Under the pieces are notes generated by a model. That model had not been told where the DNA came from. It saw nothing but the letters and a program-made list of their open reading frames with translations, and made no database searches. Of a stretch of 64,000 bases of DNA, positions 52,607 to 61,968 are shown piece by piece. Positions within the stretch are counted from its first letter, which is position 1; every line of letters starts with the position of its first letter. Both the position numbers and the translations under genes were made by a program. Source of the DNA: Helicobacter pylori (GTDB taxonomy: Bacteria; Campylobacterota; Campylobacteria; Campylobacterales; Helicobacteraceae). Where the stretch lies: assembly GCF_001653455.1 (NCBI RefSeq), contig NZ_CP011486.1:124001-188000 (forward strand), in the 5' to 3' direction.

Positions 52607-53319
52607 TCTTTTTCTTTAAGGATGAAAAAGTAGTGCGTGAGCATGAGGGTTTGCAACAAGGTGGCAAAAAAATTAAAAAAAGGGATTAGAGAAAAAAGAT
52701 AGCAAAAAAATGCAAAACGATAATGCTTCAAGCGGTGTTGTCGTTGGAGTTTTTGATAACTTTGATGATTAAAAATTGCACTGGCTATATCCAAACTCAT
52801 GGTGTTTTTAAAAAAGAGGAAATGCGGGATTATAGAAAAAAAGATCCCTATAAAAGGAATGAAATAAAAGGGCGTTAAAACCGCTAATAATAAAAGCATA
52901 AAAAGGAGCGATTTTAAAAAATATTTAACAGAAAAAAGGATAGAGCCAAATTCTTCTAAAACCACATGGGAATAGTATTTTTGGTGCAAATAAGAGATTA
53001 CTAAAGGGGTGTAAAAAATAGACGCAAAAATATTGATGATTAAACTCAAAAGAATCACGATCCAAAAAACAAGAAAATACACTAACGCTTTAAAAACCCA
53101 TGCAAACGCGCCAGAAAAAAAGCCTTGAGCATGGGCATAATCATTCAAAGATTGCGGCAATAAGGTTTGGCAATAACTCACAATACTCTCGCCGTTGTAG
53201 TAAAAAACAATTCCAAAAAACGCCAAGCTTAAAAGGACAGGGCCAAGATTGGTTAAAAGCATTCTAGTGCTTAAAAAATCTTCAAAGCTTTTTTTAAGGA
53301 TAGATAAAGACAAAACCAT
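52600..53319 (-). CDS. EI24/CysZ-like membrane protein
   Basis: 239 aa with about five hydrophobic segments. The EI24-type layout shows SLIINIFASIFYTPLVISYLHQKYY and FYFIPFIGIFFSIIPHFLFFKNTMSLDIASAIFNH. Some members (CysZ) transport sulfate; no cys genes are nearby, so the role is open. Stop overlaps the fliR start by 7 nt. Counterpart HP0174. Confidence 0.75.
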   Translation of the reverse strand: MVLSLSILKKSFEDFLSTRMLLTNLGPVLLSLAFFGIVFYYNGESIVSYCQTLLPQSLNDYAHAQGFFSGAFAWVFKALVYFLVFWIVILLSLIINIFASIFYTPLVISYLHQKYYSHVVLEEFGSILFSVKYFLKSLLFMLLLLAVLTPFYFIPFIGIFFSIIPHFLFFKNTMSLDIASAIFNHQSYQKLQRQHRLKHYRFAFFCYLFSLIPFFNFFATLLQTLMLTHYFFILKEKEC

Positions 53320-53441
53320 AACCTAAAACCCTTCTTAAACTCACTTTTATAAGGGGTATTTAAGCGCAAAGTCCCTTAATCTTATCCTATAAATTAAGCT
53401 TATAAATCATGAGATTGGTTAAAAGAATAAAGAGAAGTTAT

Positions 53442-53659
53442 TTAATAAGGTATGTAATTCATTGCAAACCACATTGATATGAAAAACAATATTGCCCAAA
53501 TCCAAGGACAACAAATCGAAACAGCAATAATAATACCTATAATTTTTACTACTGCTTTATGAAATTTTGAATCTTCTTTAACATTCTTTTTCTTTCCAAA
53601 AGAATATAACTAACGCCAATAAGGACAATAGATATTATCACAATATCTGAGACAAACAT
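53442..53659 (-). pseudogene. Small two-span membrane protein, frameshifted at an A5 tract
   Basis: The minus strand has ATG at 53659, 9 nt after AAAGG, reading MFVSDIVIIISIVLIGVSYILL-type hydrophobic sequence (MFVSDIVIISIVLIGVSYIL) then ERKRM... and a stop. One frame over, from the A5 run (53591-53587), it continues KKNVKEDSKFHKAVVKI, a second hydrophobic part (CCPWIWAILFFISMWFAMNY) and TAA at 53442. With one extra A the whole is a 72-aa protein with two spans. The fit of start site, both halves and stop suggests a real gene that is off in this copy. Function unknown. Confidence 0.6.
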
Positions 53660-53731
53660 TTTTTACTCACCTTTCTTACCCCTTAATGTGAGTTTTCTAA
53701 ATCATAATAGCTGATTTTGTTTTAAATTTGC

Positions 53732-53737
53732 TATAAT
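53732..53737 (+). promoter_or_regulatory. -10 element of the PPIase gene
   Basis: TATAAT preceded by TTTGC, 42 nt before the start codon at 53779. Confidence 0.6.
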
Positions 53738-53778
53738 GTAAATTTAATTATGAAAATTAGTTTAGAGTGGAGAACACA

Positions 53779-54678
53779 ATGAAAAAAAATATCTTAAATT
53801 TAGCGTTAGTGGGTGCGTTGAGTGCATCGTTTTTGATGGCTAAGCCAGCTCATAATGCGAACGCTACGCATAACACGAAGAAAACGACCGACGCTTCAGC
53901 AGGCGTGTTAGCGACAGTGGATGGCAGGCCCATTACCAAAAGCGATTTTGATATGATCAAGCAACGAAACCCCAATTTTGATTTTGACAAGCTTAAAGAG
54001 AAAGAAAAAGAAGCCTTGATTGAGCAGGCTATTCGCACCGCACTTGTAGAAAATGAAGCTAAGGCAGAAAAGTTGGATCAAACTCCAGAATTTAAGGCGA
54101 TGATGGAAGCGGTTAAAAAACAGGCTTTAGTGGAATTTTGGGCTAAAAAACAAGCCGAAGAAGTGAAAAAAATCCAAATCCCCGAAAAAGAAATGCAAGA
54201 TTTTTATAACGCTAATAAAGATCAACTTTTTGTCAAACAAGAAGCGCATGCCAGGCATATTTTAGTGAAAACCGAAGATGAGGCTAAAAGGATCATTTCT
54301 GAAATTGACAAACAGCCAAAGACTAAAAAAGAAGCCAAATTCATTGAGTTAGCCAATCGTGATACCATCGATCCTAACAGCAAAAACGCGCAAAATGGCG
54401 GTGATTTAGGGAAATTCCAAAAAAACCAAATGGCTCCGGATTTTTCTAAAGCCGCTTTCGCTTTAACTCCTGGGAATTACACTAAAACCCCTGTTAAAAC
54501 GGAGTTTGGCTATCATATTATCTATTTGATTTCTAAAGATAGCCCTGTAACTTACACTTATGAGCAAGCTAAACCCACCATTAAGGGGATGTTGCAAGAA
54601 AAGCTTTTCCAAGAACGCATGAATCAAAGAATTGAGGAATTGAGGAAACACGCTAAAATTGTTATCAACAATAAATGA
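53779..54678 (+). CDS. Periplasmic/secreted peptidyl-prolyl cis-trans isomerase (PEB4/SurA-like)
   Basis: 299 aa from the ATG at 53779, 7 nt after GTGGAG; an in-frame GTG at 53767 would only add four residues before the signal peptide. Signal peptide MKKNILNLALVGALSASFLMAK. N-terminal SurA-like helices (residues 45-150). Parvulin domain about 160-260 with ARHILVKTEDEA, NGGDLGKFQKNQMAPDFSKAAFAL and FGYHIIYL. Folds outer-membrane proteins in the periplasm and is reported as a secreted TLR4-active antigen (HP0175). Followed by fba 12 nt later. Confidence 0.92.
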   Translation: MKKNILNLALVGALSASFLMAKPAHNANATHNTKKTTDASAGVLATVDGRPITKSDFDMIKQRNPNFDFDKLKEKEKEALIEQAIRTALVENEAKAEKLDQTPEFKAMMEAVKKQALVEFWAKKQAEEVKKIQIPEKEMQDFYNANKDQLFVKQEAHARHILVKTEDEAKRIISEIDKQPKTKKEAKFIELANRDTIDPNSKNAQNGGDLGKFQKNQMAPDFSKAAFALTPGNYTKTPVKTEFGYHIIYLISKDSPVTYTYEQAKPTIKGMLQEKLFQERMNQRIEELRKHAKIVINNK

Positions 54679-54690
54679 TGAGGTGTTGTC

Positions 54691-55614
54691 ATGCTAGTTA
54701 AAGGTAATGAAATTTTATTGAAAGCCCATAAGGAAGGTTATGGGGTAGGGGCGTTTAACTTTGTGAATTTTGAAATGCTAAACGCTATTTTTGAAGCAGG
54801 AAATGAAGAAAATTCCCCGCTTTTCATTCAAGCGAGTGAAGGGGCGATCAAATACATGGGAATTGATATGGCAGTGGGCATGGTGAAAATCATGTGCGAA
54901 CGCTACCCTCACATTCCTGTAGCTTTACACCTAGATCATGGCACGACTTTTGAAAGTTGTGAAAAAGCCGTGAAAGCGGGTTTCACTTCGGTGATGATTG
55001 ATGCGTCTCACCATGCTTTTGAAGAAAATTTGGAATTGACTTCTAAAGTGGTCAAAATGGCGCATAACGCTGGAGTGAGCGTAGAAGCGGAGTTAGGGCG
55101 TTTGATGGGGATTGAAGACAATATTTCAGTAGATGAAAAAGACGCCGTGTTGGTGAATCCTAAAGAAGCGGAGCAGTTTGTCAAGGAATCTCAAGTGGAT
55201 TATTTAGCCCCAGCCATTGGGACAAGCCATGGAGCGTTTAAGTTTAAGGGTGAGCCAAAATTGGATTTTGAGCGTTTGCAAGAGGTTAAAAGGCTTACGA
55301 ATATCCCTTTGGTTTTGCATGGAGCGAGCGCGATACCGGACAATGTGAGAAAATCTTATTTGGACGCTGGAGGCGATTTGAAAGGCTCTAAAGGCGTGCC
55401 TTTTGAATTTTTACAAGAATCCGTAAAAGGGGGGATCAATAAGGTCAATACCGACACGGATTTAAGGATCGCTTTCATTGCAGAAGTGCGTAAGGTGGCT
55501 AATGAAGATAAGAGCCAATTTGATTTGAGGAAGTTTTTCGCTCCGGCTCAATTGGCGCTTAAAAATGTGGTCAAAGAGCGCATGAAACTTTTGGGCAGTG
55601 CCAATAAAATTTAA
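54691..55614 (+). CDS. fba: Fructose-bisphosphate aldolase, class II
   Basis: 307 aa, zinc-dependent. Zn ligands are in VALHLDHGTTFESC and GTSHGAFKF/LVLHGASAIP. Catalyses reversible aldol cleavage of fructose 1,6-bisphosphate. With PEP synthase and enolase in this window it serves gluconeogenesis, the main direction in an organism living on lactate and amino acids. Ribosome site GAGGTG. Counterpart HP0176. Confidence 0.96.
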   Translation: MLVKGNEILLKAHKEGYGVGAFNFVNFEMLNAIFEAGNEENSPLFIQASEGAIKYMGIDMAVGMVKIMCERYPHIPVALHLDHGTTFESCEKAVKAGFTSVMIDASHHAFEENLELTSKVVKMAHNAGVSVEAELGRLMGIEDNISVDEKDAVLVNPKEAEQFVKESQVDYLAPAIGTSHGAFKFKGEPKLDFERLQEVKRLTNIPLVLHGASAIPDNVRKSYLDAGGDLKGSKGVPFEFLQESVKGGINKVNTDTDLRIAFIAEVRKVANEDKSQFDLRKFFAPAQLALKNVVKERMKLLGSANKI

Positions 55615-55635
55615 TCAACAAGGAAAGAGTGCAAC

Positions 55636-56199
55636 ATGGCAATTGGGATGAGTGAGCTTAAAAAGGGCTTAAAAATTGAATTAGGCGGTGTGCCTTATAG
55701 GATCGTAGAATACCAGCATGTCAAGCCCGGCAAGGGTGCGGCTTTTGTGCGTGCGAAAATCAAGTCGTTTTTAGATGGTAAAGTGATTGAGAAAACTTTC
55801 CATGCGGGGGATAAGTGCGAAGAGCCTAACCTTGTGGAAAAAACGATGCAATACCTTTATCATGATGGCGATACATATCAATTCATGGATATAGAGAGCT
55901 ATGAGCAAATCGCTTTAAACGACTCTCAAGTGGGCGAAGCTTCTAAATGGATGTTAGATGGCATGCAAGTGCAGGTTTTGTTGCATAATGATAAGGCGAT
56001 TTCAGTGGATGTGCCTCAAGTTGTGGCTTTGAAGATTGTAGAAACGGCCCCTAATTTTAAGGGCGACACTTCAAGCGCGAGCAAAAAACCAGCGACTTTA
56101 GAAACCGGTGCGGTCGTGCAAGTGCCTTTCCATGTTTTAGAGGGTGAGGTGATTAAAGTCAATACGGAAACAGAAGAGTATCTTGAAAAAGTGAAATAG
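55636..56199 (+). CDS. efp: Elongation factor P
   Basis: 187 aa with the three KOW/S1-like beta domains. The loop that carries the modified lysine in other species is [14 protein letters not shown] (Lys near residue 34). Relieves ribosome stalling at polyproline runs. One target candidate in this window is the PPPP of ArsS. 21 nt after fba. Ended by repeat R8's hairpin A. Counterpart HP0177. Confidence 0.96.
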   Translation: MAIGMSELKKGLKIELGGVPYRIVEYQHVKPGKGAAFVRAKIKSFLDGKVIEKTFHAGDKCEEPNLVEKTMQYLYHDGDTYQFMDIESYEQIALNDSQVGEASKWMLDGMQVQVLLHNDKAISVDVPQVVALKIVETAPNFKGDTSSASKKPATLETGAVVQVPFHVLEGEVIKVNTETEEYLEKVK

Positions 56200-56585
56200 T
56201 TTTTCATTGGGTATGGATAAAATACTCAAAAGCATTTTTTAAATCTGGCATGAAAGCTTGATTTTAAGCGAGCGATAACCTTTTAAAAAGCGATCTTTGG
56301 GGTTATTTAAGGGGATTGTAGGGGAGAACTCAAAATCCCCCTATTCCCTTAAGAAAATGAGTTTTTAAAACAAAGTTTAAAACGATAAAACCAGAATAAC
56401 CAAAACCTTGTTTTTATTAAAAATTAAAGTTAATTGAAATTTAAATGAGGCTCTAGTTGTAACATTTAATGAGAGCGATACTCCTATCCCTTAAAAGTCC
56501 TAAATAAAGAAAATAAATTTTTTGTAATAAAATAAATCCAAAACAATAAACAAAATTTTAAAACCCCTTTTTCATCAAAACAAAC
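56200..56585. other. Intergenic region after efp (convergent with pseI)
   Basis: Occupied from 56214 to about 56420 by dispersed repeat R8. The rest is AT-rich, with nothing recognised. Confidence 0.6.
56214..56420 (+). repeat. Dispersed intergenic repeat, copy R8 (long)
   Basis: Starts 15 nt after the efp stop: hairpin A AAAATACT-CAAA-AGCATTTTTT, GCTTGATTTTAAGCGAGCGATAAC (hairpin B/core), TTTGGGGTTATTTAAGGGGATTGTAGGGGAGAACTCAAAA, CCCCCTATTCCCTTAAG and the tail AAGTTTAAAACGATAAAACCAGAATAACC. Same module order as R2 and R6. Hairpin A with its U-run may also end efp transcripts. Confidence 0.7.
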
Positions 56586-57608
56586 CTACAACGATCGTTC
56601 TATGCTATCAGCGTTTAAAGGGGTGTTGGCTTTCAAGAATTTTGATGCTTTTTGGCCTAAAATTTCTTTATAAAATTTAGGGTGTAGACCAAGGTTGGGG
56701 CGTAAGGCTTTGATATTATCGCTAGTCAATGCCTCGCCTTTTTGAATATCCTTAACGACAAATAAAGAGCGGGCGAAAAATCTTTGCTTCTCTAAAGTCT
56801 TCGGGTTGATTTTGGGCTCTTCTTCGCCTAAAGCCAAAACGCTTTGTTGGATAGCTTTAACCATGCTTTTAAATTCGTTAAAATCCATGCTAAAAGCACT
56901 GTCTGGGGTTTGTAAGGATTTGTTTAAAATGAAATGCTTTTCTATCATGCTCGCTCCCAAAGTGGTGGCTAAAATGGGACAAAGAGAGCCGATCGTGTGA
57001 TCGCTCAAGCCAAATTTGACGCCAAACTTTTCACCCAATTTAACCATGCTCAACAAATTAGCGTCTTCTAATTGGCTGGGATAAGCGCTCACGCATTTTA
57101 AAAGGGTGATGTCAAAATTATCCACTTCTTTGCATAAATTGATAGCGTCTTGCAATTCAGCATGCGTAGCGATACCGCTAGAAAGGATAACGGGCTTTTT
57201 TGTGCGAGCAGCCTTTTCAATCAAATCTAAATCAACGATTTCAAAACTAGCGATTTTATACATGGGGCAATTTAGACTCTCTAAAAGCTCTAAAGCTTGT
57301 GAGCTAAAAGGCGAGCTAAAAATGCCTAAATCAAGCTTTTTAGCCAACTCAAACAATTCCGCATGCCACTCTAGGGGGGTTGAAGCCTTTTGATACAACG
57401 CATACAAATTTTCTTTATCCCACAAAGTGCCTTGAATGATGAAAGGATCTTCTTTGGAATCTAAAGTCATGCAGCTTGGCGTGTAGGTTTGGAGCTTGAC
57501 AAAATCCGCGCCGCTTTCCTTAATGGCATGAAGGCTTTCTTTAGCGAGGTTTAAATCTTGGTTATGATTAGCGCTCAATTCAGCGACAATTTTAGGGCGT
57601 TGCAACAT
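56586..57608 (-). CDS. pseI: Pseudaminic acid synthase
   Basis: 340 aa NeuB-family enzyme. Condenses a 2,4-diacetamido hexose with PEP to give pseudaminic acid, the sugar that O-glycosylates flagellin; without it H. pylori is non-motile. The NeuB barrel starts VAELSANHNQDLNLAKESL, with SAYPSQLEDANLLSM, GLSDHTIGS and MIEKHFILNKSLQTPDSAFSMD. A C-terminal SAF (antifreeze-like) domain is at about residues 280-340. Counterpart HP0178. It is not beside other pse genes. Confidence 0.9.
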   Translation of the reverse strand: MLQRPKIVAELSANHNQDLNLAKESLHAIKESGADFVKLQTYTPSCMTLDSKEDPFIIQGTLWDKENLYALYQKASTPLEWHAELFELAKKLDLGIFSSPFSSQALELLESLNCPMYKIASFEIVDLDLIEKAARTKKPVILSSGIATHAELQDAINLCKEVDNFDITLLKCVSAYPSQLEDANLLSMVKLGEKFGVKFGLSDHTIGSLCPILATTLGASMIEKHFILNKSLQTPDSAFSMDFNEFKSMVKAIQQSVLALGEEEPKINPKTLEKQRFFARSLFVVKDIQKGEALTSDNIKALRPNLGLHPKFYKEILGQKASKFLKANTPLNADSIERSL

Positions 57609-57610
57609 TT

Positions 57611-58258
57611 TTATTTTTCCTTAATCAAAACTTCTTTTTCTAAGCGATAGACTTGAGAGCAAGTGAAAGCCAAATGTTCATCATGCGTGGCCAAAACTAA
57701 CGCCCCCTCTTCTTCTGTAATGTAATTTTGCAGCATGCTAATGACTTGATTAGCGCTAGTGGTGTCTAAATTCCCAGTGGGTTCATCAGCGATAATGATT
57801 TGGGGTTTTTTAGAAAGCACTCTGGCGACGCTCAAGCGTTGTTGCTGGCCGCCGCTCAATTCGCCCACGCCTTGATTTAGGGTGTGGGCTATGCCTAATT
57901 TTTCTAAGATGGAATGATCTATTTCTTGCTTGGCGATGATTGAAGCGACTTGCAAGTTTTCTAAAGCGCTAAAACCCTTGAAAAGATAATGCGCTTGAAA
58001 GACGATGCCCACTTTTAAGCGCCGTAATTCCAAAAGCTTTTTGGGATTTAAAGCGTAAATATCCTGGTGTTCTAACAAACTAATCGTCCCGCTATTTGGT
58101 TTTAGCATGGTGGCTAAATGGCTTAAAAGCGTGCTTTTCCCGCTCCCGCTCACGCCTAAAATCGCTAGGCTTTCTTTGGGTTTAATGTGTAAATTCACGC
58201 CACTATAAAGGGGCTTTTCAAAGGCATGAGAAATATTAACGGCTTTAATCATGATCAT
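57611..58258 (-). CDS. ABC transporter ATP-binding protein (LolD-like)
   Basis: 215 aa. Walker [10 protein letters not shown], signature [15 protein letters not shown], Walker [13 protein letters not shown], and a switch His in LATHDEH. The [13 protein letters not shown] motif and size are those of the LolD/MacB/FtsE group. No LolC/E permease lies adjacent, but lnt does, overlapping by ATGA, so a lipoprotein-related role is plausible. Counterpart HP0179. Confidence 0.85.
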   Translation of the reverse strand: MIMIKAVNISHAFEKPLYSGVNLHIKPKESLAILGVSGSGKSTLLSHLATMLKPNSGTISLLEHQDIYALNPKKLLELRRLKVGIVFQAHYLFKGFSALENLQVASIIAKQEIDHSILEKLGIAHTLNQGVGELSGGQQQRLSVARVLSKKPQIIIADEPTGNLDTTSANQVISMLQNYITEEEGALVLATHDEHLAFTCSQVYRLEKEVLIKEK

Positions 58259-59529
58259 TTCCTAAAAAGAATATCGCCCAATAAACTAGGGCTTAAAATG
58301 TAAGAAGGTGAAAAATTCGTGCTGTGCAAGATGGTTTTATTATAACGCCTTGCATAGTATTTTAAAAGCATTCTTTGCAAGGTGGGTTCAATGCTTGGGC
58401 TAAACCATGCGTTATTGCTCATTATTACAAAAATTTTTGAAGGGCTGTTCAAGTAAGCGGATTTGGAAGTGCCTTCATAGCAAATCAGGGGGCGGAAAGT
58501 AAAACCATCTAATGCAAAATCGCTAAAATTAGAAGCGTTGCGGTATAAATAAGCGCTTTCGCCAAAAAAGAGTTTTTCAAGGGGTTTTTGAAGAAATTCT
58601 GGTAAGGGCATGGTTTCGCCAAAGGGGGCTAAGATCACCTTATCAGCGACTTGAACGCTTTCTTTAGAAAATAAAAACGAGCTGTTGTAGAGATCATAGC
58701 CTTGAGTGCGCAATGTCCCTATTAAAATGGAAATATTACCGCTTAAATCTTCTAGTTTGGCTTTAAAAGGGGAGTTTTCTAAAGCAATAGGGTAGGCGGT
58801 CTCTGGAAAGACGATTAAGGTTTTTTTCTTATTTTGAGCGAGCTTGATTTCTTTAAGGATGTTGTTTTCAATGTTATTAAGGTAGCTTGAGTCAAATTTC
58901 AGATCTTGGGGCGTTCTTGTAGAGACTAATTCAATGTTTCCAACCTTGTTTAAACCGCTTGTTTTAAAGAAATTAAAATCCAACGCGCCAAGCAACAATA
59001 AAACCCCTATAATTCTGTATTTTTTAAATGGTTTCGCGCTCAAAAAAATGCAAGCCAAAAAAACAAGCCCTAGCGATAATTGATCTAATCTAAACACGCT
59101 GTAAGAAAAAAAGCTGTCCGGGACTAACCAATCAAATCCAAAAGGGTGGATAAAACTAAGGCTTAAAAAACTTAAAAGCCTGAAATAGGGGTTTTCAAAA
59201 TAGAGCAACCAATAAAATAAAACCCCATAAACTAACGCTATTAAAATAACGATTAAAGGCAATAAATAAGTGAAATCAGAATAGCGAAAACTTAAAGCGC
59301 ACCAATAAAACAACAACGCCCCCACAAAAAACCCCAAAGCAAAAGCACTGTTTTTAGGGGTTTTTAAAAACGCCAGCATGCTTAAAGGGGCTAATAAGCT
59401 TGTGAGTATGATAGGGATATAGGGGTTTTCAATAGCAAAAGCGTCTAAAAAAACATTCGCATACACGCTTGAAACAAACACGCATGCTAATAAAAAAGCG
59501 TTTTGATGGAACAGAATAAGACGCATCAT
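58255..59529 (-). CDS. lnt: Apolipoprotein N-acyltransferase
   Basis: 424 aa, shorter than E. coli Lnt (512). About seven N-terminal hydrophobic segments, then the nitrilase-like catalytic domain with Glu in IVFPETAYP, Lys-Glu in [13 protein letters not shown] and the catalytic Cys in RPLICYEGT. The C-terminal last membrane segment is reduced. Adds the third acyl chain to lipoproteins; the tiny lipoproteins at 5435 and 17061 are possible substrates. Overlaps the ATPase gene start. Counterpart HP0180. Confidence 0.88.
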   Translation of the reverse strand: MMRLILFHQNAFLLACVFVSSVYANVFLDAFAIENPYIPIILTSLLAPLSMLAFLKTPKNSAFALGFFVGALLFYWCALSFRYSDFTYLLPLIVILIALVYGVLFYWLLYFENPYFRLLSFLSLSFIHPFGFDWLVPDSFFSYSVFRLDQLSLGLVFLACIFLSAKPFKKYRIIGVLLLLGALDFNFFKTSGLNKVGNIELVSTRTPQDLKFDSSYLNNIENNILKEIKLAQNKKKTLIVFPETAYPIALENSPFKAKLEDLSGNISILIGTLRTQGYDLYNSSFLFSKESVQVADKVILAPFGETMPLPEFLQKPLEKLFFGESAYLYRNASNFSDFALDGFTFRPLICYEGTSKSAYLNSPSKIFVIMSNNAWFSPSIEPTLQRMLLKYYARRYNKTILHSTNFSPSYILSPSLLGDILFRK

Positions 59530-59654
59530 TAAATGGTGAAACCTTGAGATCGTTTTAGAATATTATAGCTATATTTTATTAAAGAATTTTAGCTTGATTT
59601 TAAGGGTAGTTTTTTTTAAGTTGTGTTATTATTTTTAAATTTCAAGTCTAAAGA

Positions 59655-59723
59655 ATGCGTCTTAATGGCGTTAAAATCATGGGCGTTTTAGCGCTCACTA
59701 TCTTTGTGAGAGATAGAGAATAA
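59655..59723 (+). other. Possible 22-codon leader ORF before the cvpA-like gene
   Basis: ATG CGT CTT... encodes MRLNGVKIMGVLALTIFVRD-like sequence and stops at 59721-59723. A perfect hairpin CTATCT-TTGTGAG-AGATAG (59698-59716) lies within it. Upstream ribosome site (AAAGA) is weak. May be a leader peptide or chance. Confidence 0.25.
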
Positions 59724-59745
59724 AAGAAAGGTTTGGGTTTAGGGT

Positions 59746-60453
59746 TTGAATTATATTGATTTAGCGTTACTTGTGGTGGTGGTAGCCTTTGGGATTAGGG
59801 GATTTTATCATGGCTTGGTGAGTGAAGTAGCAGGGATTTTAGGGATTGTGCTTGGCGTGTATTTAGCGTCTCGCTATTCTGTGGCCGTTGGAAATTTATT
59901 TTCGATGCATTTGTATAATTTGGGGAATGAAACCATGACTAATCTCATTGGTTTTTTACTGGTGCTAGCGTCTATTTGGGTGTTTTTCTTAGCTTTTGGA
60001 GTGTTGTTAAGCAAGGTGTTAGACTTTAGTGGGCTAGGCATTATAGACAAGGCGTTAGGGTTTATTTTTTCATGCTTAAAGACTTTTTTAGTGTTGTCCT
60101 TTATCCTTTATGCACTCTCCAAAATGGAGTTGATGAAAGACGCTAACGCCTACTTGCAAGAAAGGAGCACTTTTTTTTCTACCATGAAAAGCGTTGCTAG
60201 CAAGTTCATGCGCCTTGATGGCGTCAAACATGTGGAGCAAAATTTTAAAGAAAACCTTGAAGAAATGAGCGATGAAGTCAAAAATAAAGAAACTTTTAAC
60301 AAAGCTAAAGAATCTTTTGATAAAACGATGGATAAGGGCGTAGAATCCCTAAAAGAAAAGGCTAAAGATTTGCCTAAAAACATGCTAGAGCCAAGAACTA
60401 ACCCAGATAAACCCAACCCAACCCCACAAAACCCATCTAAAGAACCTCTATAA
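59746..60453 (+). CDS. CvpA-family membrane protein
   Basis: 235 aa from a TTG; the downstream MNYIDLALLVVVVAFGIRGFYHGLVSEVAGILGIVLG is the CvpA opening. Four spans (residues 3-20, 27-45, 66-90, 103-122), then a long Lys/Glu helical C-terminus (VEQNFKENLEEMSDEVKNKETF...) and a Pro/Asn tail (NPDKPNPTPQNPSKEPL). E. coli CvpA is needed for colicin V export; the general role is unclear. Preceded by the hairpin at 59698-59716. Counterpart HP0181. lysS follows by 9 nt. Confidence 0.8.
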   Translation: MNYIDLALLVVVVAFGIRGFYHGLVSEVAGILGIVLGVYLASRYSVAVGNLFSMHLYNLGNETMTNLIGFLLVLASIWVFFLAFGVLLSKVLDFSGLGIIDKALGFIFSCLKTFLVLSFILYALSKMELMKDANAYLQERSTFFSTMKSVASKFMRLDGVKHVEQNFKENLEEMSDEVKNKETFNKAKESFDKTMDKGVESLKEKAKDLPKNMLEPRTNPDKPNPTPQNPSKEPL

Positions 60454-60462
60454 AGGCAAAAC

Positions 60463-61968
60463 ATGTTTTCTAACCAATACATCCAACAACGCATTCATAA
60501 AGCCAACAGCTTGAGAGGAGAAGGGAAAAACCCTTATAAAAATGGCTTGAAACGAAGCTTGACAAACGCCGCTTTTTTAGAAAAATACGCTTATGTGAAG
60601 GGTTTAGAAGAGCCTAAAGACAAAGAAAAATGCGAGAGCATTGTAGGGAGGGTCAAGCTCTTGCGTTTAATGGGTAAGGCATGTTTTATTAAAATTGAAG
60701 ATGAAAGCGCGATTTTACAAGCCTATGTTTCACAAAATGAATTGAACGATGAATTTAAAAGCTTAAAAAAGCATTTAGAAGTGGGCGATATTGTGTTGGT
60801 GAAAGGCTTTCCTTTCGCCACTAAAACCGGTGAATTAAGCATTCATGCCCTAGAATTTCACATTTTAAGCAAAACCATTGTGCCTTTGCCTGAAAAGTTT
60901 CATGGATTGAGCGATATAGAGTTGCGTTACCGCCAGCGCTACTTGGATTTGATAGTCAATCCTAGCGTTAAGGATGTGTTTAAAAAACGCAGTTTGATTG
61001 TTTCTAGCGTGCGGAAATTCTTTGAAATGGAAGGGTTTTTGGAAGTGGAAACCCCAATGATGCACCCCATTCCTGGCGGGGCGAATGCAAGGCCTTTTAT
61101 CACTTATCATAACGCTTTAGAAGTTGAAAGGTATTTGAGGATCGCCCCAGAATTATACCTTAAACGCTTGATTGTGGGGGGTTTTGAAGCGGTGTTTGAA
61201 ATCAATCGTAATTTTAGGAATGAAGGCATGGATCACAGCCATAACCCTGAATTTACGATGATTGAGTTTTATTGGGCGTATCACACTTATGAAGATCTGA
61301 TTGAATTAAGCAAGAGGTTGTTTGACTACTTGCTAAAGACTTTAAACTTAGATTCAAAAATCATTTATAACGACATGGAAGTGGATTTCAATCAAACGAG
61401 CGTGATTTCCTATTTAGATACTTTAGAAACAATAGGGGGCATTAGCAAGGAGATTTTAGAAAAAGAAGACAAACTTTTGGCTTATTTGTTAGAGCAAGGC
61501 GTCAAAGTAGAGTCCAATCTCACTCATGGCAAATTGCTCGCTGAAGCGTTTGATCATTTTGTGGAGCATAAACTCATTCACCCCACTTTTGTAACGCAAT
61601 ACCCTATTGAAATTAGCCCGCTAGCCAGACGCAACGATAGTAACCCTAACATTGCTGACAGGTTTGAATTGTTTATTGCAGGAAAAGAAATCGCTAACGG
61701 CTTTAGCGAATTGAATGACCCCTTAGATCAATTAGAACGCTTTAAAAGTCAAGTAGCCGAAAAAGAAAAAGGCGATGAAGAAGCCCAATACATGGACGAA
61801 GATTATGTGTGGGCATTAGCTCATGGAATGCCCCCCACTGCAGGGCAAGGCATAGGTATTGACAGATTGGTGATGTTGCTCACTGGGGCTAAAAGCATTA
61901 AAGATGTGATTTTATTCCCAGCGATGCGCCCTGTTAAAAACGATTTTAATGTTGAAAGTGGAGAATAA
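60463..61968 (+). CDS. lysS: Lysyl-tRNA synthetase (class II)
   Basis: 501 aa. N-terminal OB-fold anticodon-binding domain ([23 protein letters not shown]...). Class II motifs are [56 protein letters not shown] and the final [21 protein letters not shown]. Charges tRNA-Lys. Its stop and the glyA start share a base (TAATG). Counterpart HP0182. Confidence 0.97.
   Translation: MFSNQYIQQRIHKANSLRGEGKNPYKNGLKRSLTNAAFLEKYAYVKGLEEPKDKEKCESIVGRVKLLRLMGKACFIKIEDESAILQAYVSQNELNDEFKSLKKHLEVGDIVLVKGFPFATKTGELSIHALEFHILSKTIVPLPEKFHGLSDIELRYRQRYLDLIVNPSVKDVFKKRSLIVSSVRKFFEMEGFLEVETPMMHPIPGGANARPFITYHNALEVERYLRIAPELYLKRLIVGGFEAVFEINRNFRNEGMDHSHNPEFTMIEFYWAYHTYEDLIELSKRLFDYLLKTLNLDSKIIYNDMEVDFNQTSVISYLDTLETIGGISKEILEKEDKLLAYLLEQGVKVESNLTHGKLLAEAFDHFVEHKLIHPTFVTQYPIEISPLARRNDSNPNIADRFELFIAGKEIANGFSELNDPLDQLERFKSQVAEKEKGDEEAQYMDEDYVWALAHGMPPTAGQGIGIDRLVMLLTGAKSIKDVILFPAMRPVKNDFNVESGE

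Larger units (their letters stand above)
53320..53778. other. Intergenic region containing an unlisted small gene
   Basis: Contains the frameshifted small membrane gene (53442-53659, minus) and the -10 of the PPIase gene (53732-53737). The remaining 53320-53441 is AT-rich with nothing recognised. Confidence 0.6.
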
